Part shown: positions 5,956 to 8,479 of the stretch, one piece after another | Position numbering within the stretch: the stretch's first letter is position 1 | Layout of the letters: each line of letters begins with the position of its first letter | Source of the DNA: Planctomycetota bacterium | GTDB taxonomy: Bacteria; Planctomycetota; JAJSAM01 | NCBI GenBank assembly: GCA_029932425.1 | Contig: JAOZQC010000041.1 | Location: 1 to 8,479 of the forward strand | Reading direction: 5' to 3' | Length of the DNA: 8,479 nucleotides | Position numbers and translations under genes: made by a program | The notes under the pieces: model-generated | Seen by the model: the letters and a program-made list of their open reading frames with translations, nothing else | Told to the model about the DNA's origin: nothing | The model's database searches: none

Positions 5956-6954
5956 ATGCCCGACGATGCCCCTGTCTCGAAGTTCATGGAAACCCACTTC
6001 CGGCACTTCAACGCGGCCTCCCTGCTGGATGCGGCGCGCGCCTACCGCGAGCACGTGGAGGGCGGGGGGAAGATGATGATCACCCTGGCGGGGGCCATGA
6101 GCACGGCGGAGCTGGGCGTCTCGCTGGCGGAGATGATCCGGCGGGGGAAGGTCCACATCATCACCTGCACGGGGGCGAACCTGGAGGAGGACCTCTTCAA
6201 CCTGGTCGCCCACGAGAGCTACCTCAGGGTGCCGCACTACCGCCACCTCTCCCCGGCGGAGGAGAAGGACCTCCTGGACCGGGGGTTGAACCGGGTGACG
6301 GACACCTGCATCCCGGAAGACGAGGCGATGCGGGTCCTGGACCAGGCGGTGCTCGACCGCTGGAAGGCGGCGGACCGGGCGGGGGAGCGGAAGCTCCCCC
6401 ACGAGTTCCTCTACGAGATCATCCGGGAGGGGACGCTCGAGGACCGCTACCAGATCGATCCCGCGGAGAGCTGGGTGGTGGCGGCGGCGGAGAGGGACCT
6501 TCCTCTCATCGTGCCCGGCTGGGAGGATTCCACGCTGGGCAACTCCTTCGTCTCCGAGGTCTGGCGGGGGAGCGTGAAGGACGTCACCACCGTGAAGAGC
6601 GGCCTGGAATACATGACGTTCCTCGTCGAGTGGTACTACGAGAACTGCGGCGGCCGGGGGGTGGGGTTCTTCCAGATCGGCGGCGGCATCGCGGGGGACT
6701 TCCCCATCTGCGTGGTCCCGCTCATCAACCAGGACATCAACTACCCGGTGCCCGACCCCGAGAAGACGGTGCCCCTCTGGTCCTACTTCTGCCAGATCAG
6801 CGACTCCACCACGAGCTACGGCTCCTACTCCGGCGCCGTCCCCAACGAGAAGATCACCTGGGGCAAGCTCGGACCCGACACGCCGCGCTTCATCATCGAG
6901 TCCGACGCCACCATCGTGGCCCCCCTCGTCTTCGCCTGGGTCCTCGGCTGGTAG
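5956..6954 (+). CDS. Deoxyhypusine synthase-like protein (possible homospermidine synthase)
   Basis: This 332-aa cytoplasmic enzyme belongs to the deoxyhypusine synthase family, which uses NAD and spermidine to transfer an aminobutyl group. Family motifs run the full length: TLAGAMSTAELG (43-54), TGANLEEDLFNL (72-83), VPGWEDSTLGNSF (186-198), GFFQIGGGIAGDFPICVVP (237-255) and YFCQISDSTTSYGSYSG (277-293). They continue with PNEKITWGKL (296-305) and IESDATIVAPLVFAWVLG (314-331). K304 in TWGK matches the catalytic lysine of the eukaryotic enzyme, so the protein looks active. Bacteria lack eIF5A, so the eukaryotic substrate is not expected. Some bacterial members are reported to use polyamine acceptors, making homospermidine, and that is the likeliest role. 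The start is supported by GGAGG at 5944-5948. It appears to be transcribed alone from the promoter at 5893. Confidence 0.93.
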   Translation: MPDDAPVSKFMETHFRHFNAASLLDAARAYREHVEGGGKMMITLAGAMSTAELGVSLAEMIRRGKVHIITCTGANLEEDLFNLVAHESYLRVPHYRHLSPAEEKDLLDRGLNRVTDTCIPEDEAMRVLDQAVLDRWKAADRAGERKLPHEFLYEIIREGTLEDRYQIDPAESWVVAAAERDLPLIVPGWEDSTLGNSFVSEVWRGSVKDVTTVKSGLEYMTFLVEWYYENCGGRGVGFFQIGGGIAGDFPICVVPLINQDINYPVPDPEKTVPLWSYFCQISDSTTSYGSYSGAVPNEKITWGKLGPDTPRFIIESDATIVAPLVFAWVLGW

Positions 6955-6963
6955 GTACCATAC

Positions 6964-7147
6964 GGAGGCGGGAGCATTTCGTCACCTCCACTCCCTCTCC
7001 CCCCGCATCCCCCCTCTTCCGCCTCCCCGCGCCCCAGCGCCACCGCGCACCCTGCAAGGAGGGAAGCCTCTCGTCACCTCGGCCCCCTCGCTTCCTTTCC
7101 CCCCGCCGCCCCCTCCGGTCCTTCCCCGCGTCGTCTTTTCCCCGGGC
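6964..7147 (+). repeat. Degenerate tandem direct repeat of about 92-100 bp
   Basis: TCGTCACCTC occurs at 6979-6988 and 7071-7080 (offset 92). Similar G-rich lead-ins (GGAGGCGGGAGC; AAGGAGGGAAGC) precede each. CCCCCCGC at 6999 and 7099 and CC(T)TCCCCGCG near 7022 and 7120 follow in the same order at offsets of 99-100. A few small indels separate the copies. Part of the similarity may only reflect shared pyrimidine bias. Confidence 0.4.
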
Positions 7148-7156
7148 CTCGCTCCC

Positions 7157-7170
7157 TTTCACCCGTGAAA
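7157..7170. promoter_or_regulatory. Perfect palindrome, possible operator
   Basis: TTTCACCCGTGAAA consists of 6-bp arms, TTTCAC and GTGAAA, around CC. It stands out within the pyrimidine-rich tract and lies 64 nt upstream of the HEAT-like gene's start, a plausible place for a dimeric regulator site. No regulator is identified. Confidence 0.3.
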
Positions 7171-7234
7171 CGCGCCGTTCCCCGGCGTTCTCAGGAGAGG
7201 TAGGCCCCGCCAGGCCCCGGAAGGAGCTTCTCTC

Positions 7235-7738
7235 ATGTTCCCGCCTGCTCTCCTGCTGGCACTCTCCCTGTTCCTGGCCCTTCCGGCCGGGCCGGCGGCC
7301 CCCCGGCCTCCCCGGACGAGGACGGTCCGCCTCCGCGACGCCGCGGTCGTCGATCTCCTCACCATCGCGGGCGCCGCCCCGCTCCGGATCGCCCGCTCCG
7401 CGCGGGAGCGGCTCGCCGCCGTGGACGATTTCGTGAAGGTGGGACCGCTGCTCGGGCTTCTCGAGGCTCCACCGCCGCGGCTCCGCCGGTATGCGGCGGC
7501 GGAGCTCGCCCGCATCGGGGTTTCCCGGGCCTTCCTGCCCCTGCTCCGCCGCCTTCTCCTCGACCCCGACGCCGGCGTGCGCCGGGTCGCTCTCGAGGGG
7601 GTCCGGGCCCTCGACGAGCGCCGGGCGATCCGCTGGCTCACGTTCCTTGCGGAGGCGCACGGCGGCGGACCGCGAGCCTGGATCCAGACCGGGCGCCAGC
7701 TCTCCTTCCTCGAGGACTACGATGCCGAGGTGAGCTGA
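7235..7738 (+). CDS. Secreted HEAT-like small protein, ended by an in-frame UGA
   Basis: The frame encodes 167 aa before UGA at 7736-7738. Residues 1-22 (MFPPALLLALSLFLALPAGPAA) form a signal peptide, so the protein is probably exported. Residues 66-142 are helix-rich with HEAT/armadillo character: LLGLLEAPPPRLRRYAAAEL, then IGVSRAFLPLLRRLLLDPD, then AGVRRVALEGVRAL. Residues 150-166 include GRQLSFLEDYDAEV, which looks like the entry to a further conserved block rather than a natural end. The start is supported by AAGGAG about 10 nt upstream. Beyond the UGA the same frame continues for 55 codons with a convincing protein-like segment. The gene is therefore either a nonsense-mutated or decaying copy, or it is read through. 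The exact function is unknown; the HEAT assignment rests on pattern alone. Confidence 0.72.
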   Translation: MFPPALLLALSLFLALPAGPAAPRPPRTRTVRLRDAAVVDLLTIAGAAPLRIARSARERLAAVDDFVKVGPLLGLLEAPPPRLRRYAAAELARIGVSRAFLPLLRRLLLDPDAGVRRVALEGVRALDERRAIRWLTFLAEAHGGGPRAWIQTGRQLSFLEDYDAEVS

Positions 7739-7906
7739 ACGGCCTTCATCGCGGACCCCGTGGTGGGTACGGCACAGGAAGGGGAGGTTCTCGACGCGAG
7801 GGTGCCGGCGACCTCGGTACGGGGGGTACGCCTGGTCCGGGCGCGGGCCCGCCGGGCTCTCCGGTCCCTGGAGCGCGGGCCGTCCGGAGGGAGGCGGAGA
7901 CGCTGA
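7739..7906 (+). pseudogene. In-frame continuation of the HEAT-like gene beyond UGA
   Basis: This is the same reading frame as the upstream gene, with 55 codons from 7739 to a second UGA at 7904-7906. It begins TAFIADPVVGTAQEGEVLDARV, which joins the preceding DYDAEVS into what looks like one domain. From memory, planctomycete secreted proteins have a similar ending with a residue such as glutamine where the UGA sits. The last 30 residues are Arg-rich and less convincing, so the true end may be eroded. A stem-loop follows immediately after the second UGA, which suits an original gene end there. Confidence 0.6.
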
Positions 7907-7941
7907 CCGCGGCCTCCGGTCCTCCGCTCTCCGGCCTGCGG
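7907..7941. terminator. Stem-loop between convergent genes, possible bidirectional terminator
   Basis: CCGCGGCC (7907-7914) pairs with GGCCTGCGG (7933-7941), 8 bp with one bulged T, around an 18-nt loop. It fills the gap between the second UGA of the HEAT-like frame and the stop of trmL. There is no T-run, so termination is inferred from position and structure only. Confidence 0.35.
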
Positions 7942-7948
7942 GCAGCGA

Positions 7949-8458
7949 TCAACCGGGAGGGGGCTCGTAGGCGCCGTCGTTCCCCGGGAGCGGCAGGCCG
8001 GCCCGGACGAGGGCGGTGTAGGCGCCGAGACAGACGGCGTTGGCGAGGTTCAGGCTGCGCACGCCCTTGCGGATCGGGATGTAGACCCGGGCGCCGGCGT
8101 GGGCGGCCAGGAGATCGGCGGGGAGCCCCTTCGATTCGGATCCGAAGACCAGGAGATCGTCGGGCGCGAAAGGGGCCTGGAAGAGGGGAGCGCCGCCCCG
8201 CGCCGTGAAGAGCCGGAGCCGGGCCGGGAACGGGGTGGGACTGTCCGGTTCCAGGGCCCGTTCGAGCGAGGCCCAGTCCGGGTGCACCGCCATCTCCACC
8301 TGGGGCCAGTAGTCGAGCCCCGCCCGGCGCAGGTACCGATCTTCCAGGCGGAAGCCCAGGGGCTCCACGAGGTGGAGGCGGAGGCCGAGGGCGGCGGACA
8401 GGCGCGCGGCGCAGCCCGTGTTCTGGGGGATCTCGGGATGGACGAGGACGATCTCCAC
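7949..8458 (-). CDS. trmL: tRNA (cytidine/uridine-34-2'-O)-methyltransferase TrmL
   Basis: This SPOUT-superfamily enzyme transfers a methyl group from S-adenosylmethionine to the 2'-OH of the wobble nucleotide, in E. coli in tRNA-Leu (CAA and cmnm5UAA). The 169-aa length is typical of TrmL and too short for TrmJ. Motifs are HPEIPQNTG (7-15), VEPLGF (31-36) and LRRAGLDYW (43-51). The knot-forming motifs are VFGSESKGLP (104-113) and IPIRKG followed by RSLNLANAV (127-142). The GTG at 8458 is the best start within the window. However, GGGGAG abuts it with no spacing, and the frame stays open to the window edge, so a start a few codons further out is possible. It converges on the HEAT-like gene. 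Confidence 0.9.
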   Translation of the reverse strand: MEIVLVHPEIPQNTGCAARLSAALGLRLHLVEPLGFRLEDRYLRRAGLDYWPQVEMAVHPDWASLERALEPDSPTPFPARLRLFTARGGAPLFQAPFAPDDLLVFGSESKGLPADLLAAHAGARVYIPIRKGVRSLNLANAVCLGAYTALVRAGLPLPGNDGAYEPPPG

Positions 8459-8479
8459 CTCCCCGAGTCTACCCGCCCG

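Larger units (their letters stand above)
6955..7234. other. Pyrimidine-rich spacer
   Basis: The plus strand from about 6979 to 7160 is dominated by C and T runs, with few A or G. No gene is supported. It includes a degenerate direct repeat and a 14-bp palindrome, both listed separately. No intrinsic terminator with a T-run follows the upstream gene, and no clear promoter precedes the downstream one. Confidence 0.65.

Noticed and set aside
7736..7769. Selenocysteine reading of the UGA
   Set aside because: Downstream there is only a 4-bp ACCC/GGGT stem, nothing like a bacterial SECIS. The surrounding residues are not from a known selenoprotein family, and no redox motif is present.
7235..7906. 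Alternative genetic code with UGA as an amino acid
   Set aside because: The transporter, aconitase and trmL frames end at UGA exactly where their families end, and the GC-rich composition does not fit known UGA-recoded bacteria.

Overview
This is a very GC-rich bacterial window with six protein genes and large, repeat-rich intergenic stretches. The taxon is not certain. The high GC, the mitochondrial-type aconitase, the bacterial deoxyhypusine-synthase-like enzyme and a secreted HEAT-like protein whose ending recalls planctomycete proteins would fit Planctomycetota or a similarly GC-rich uncultured lineage. No rRNA, functional tRNA, CRISPR array, transposase or phage gene is visible.

Layout, left to right. 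Bases 1-573 are a non-coding leader with degenerate direct repeats (period about 164 bp) and hairpins. A MOT1-family molybdate transporter (574-1761, +) follows, then a probable co-transcribed exported thioredoxin-fold-like protein with a helical, charged tail (1804-2532, +). A convergent gap (2533-2968) holds a decayed tandem copy of the aconitase 3' end. Aconitase runs leftwards (2969-5239, -). A 716-bp divergent intergenic region (5240-5955) carries a third copy of the leader repeat, inverted but again in the same orientation as the gene it precedes. It also has several hairpins and a good sigma70-type promoter for the next gene, a deoxyhypusine-synthase-like protein (5956-6954, +). A pyrimidine-rich spacer (6955-7234) leads to a small secreted HEAT-like protein (7235-7738, +). 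That frame is stopped by UGA but continues protein-like for another 55 codons to a second UGA. The last gene is trmL, a tRNA wobble methyltransferase (7949-8458, -).

The genes are mostly independent housekeeping functions: molybdate uptake, the TCA cycle, polyamine-linked chemistry and tRNA modification. Only the first two look like an operon. I see no multi-gene novel system. The unusual content lies in the DNA between genes and at gene ends: the in-frame UGA in the HEAT-like gene, the tandem duplication of the aconitase tail, and a dispersed hairpin element found upstream of two genes.
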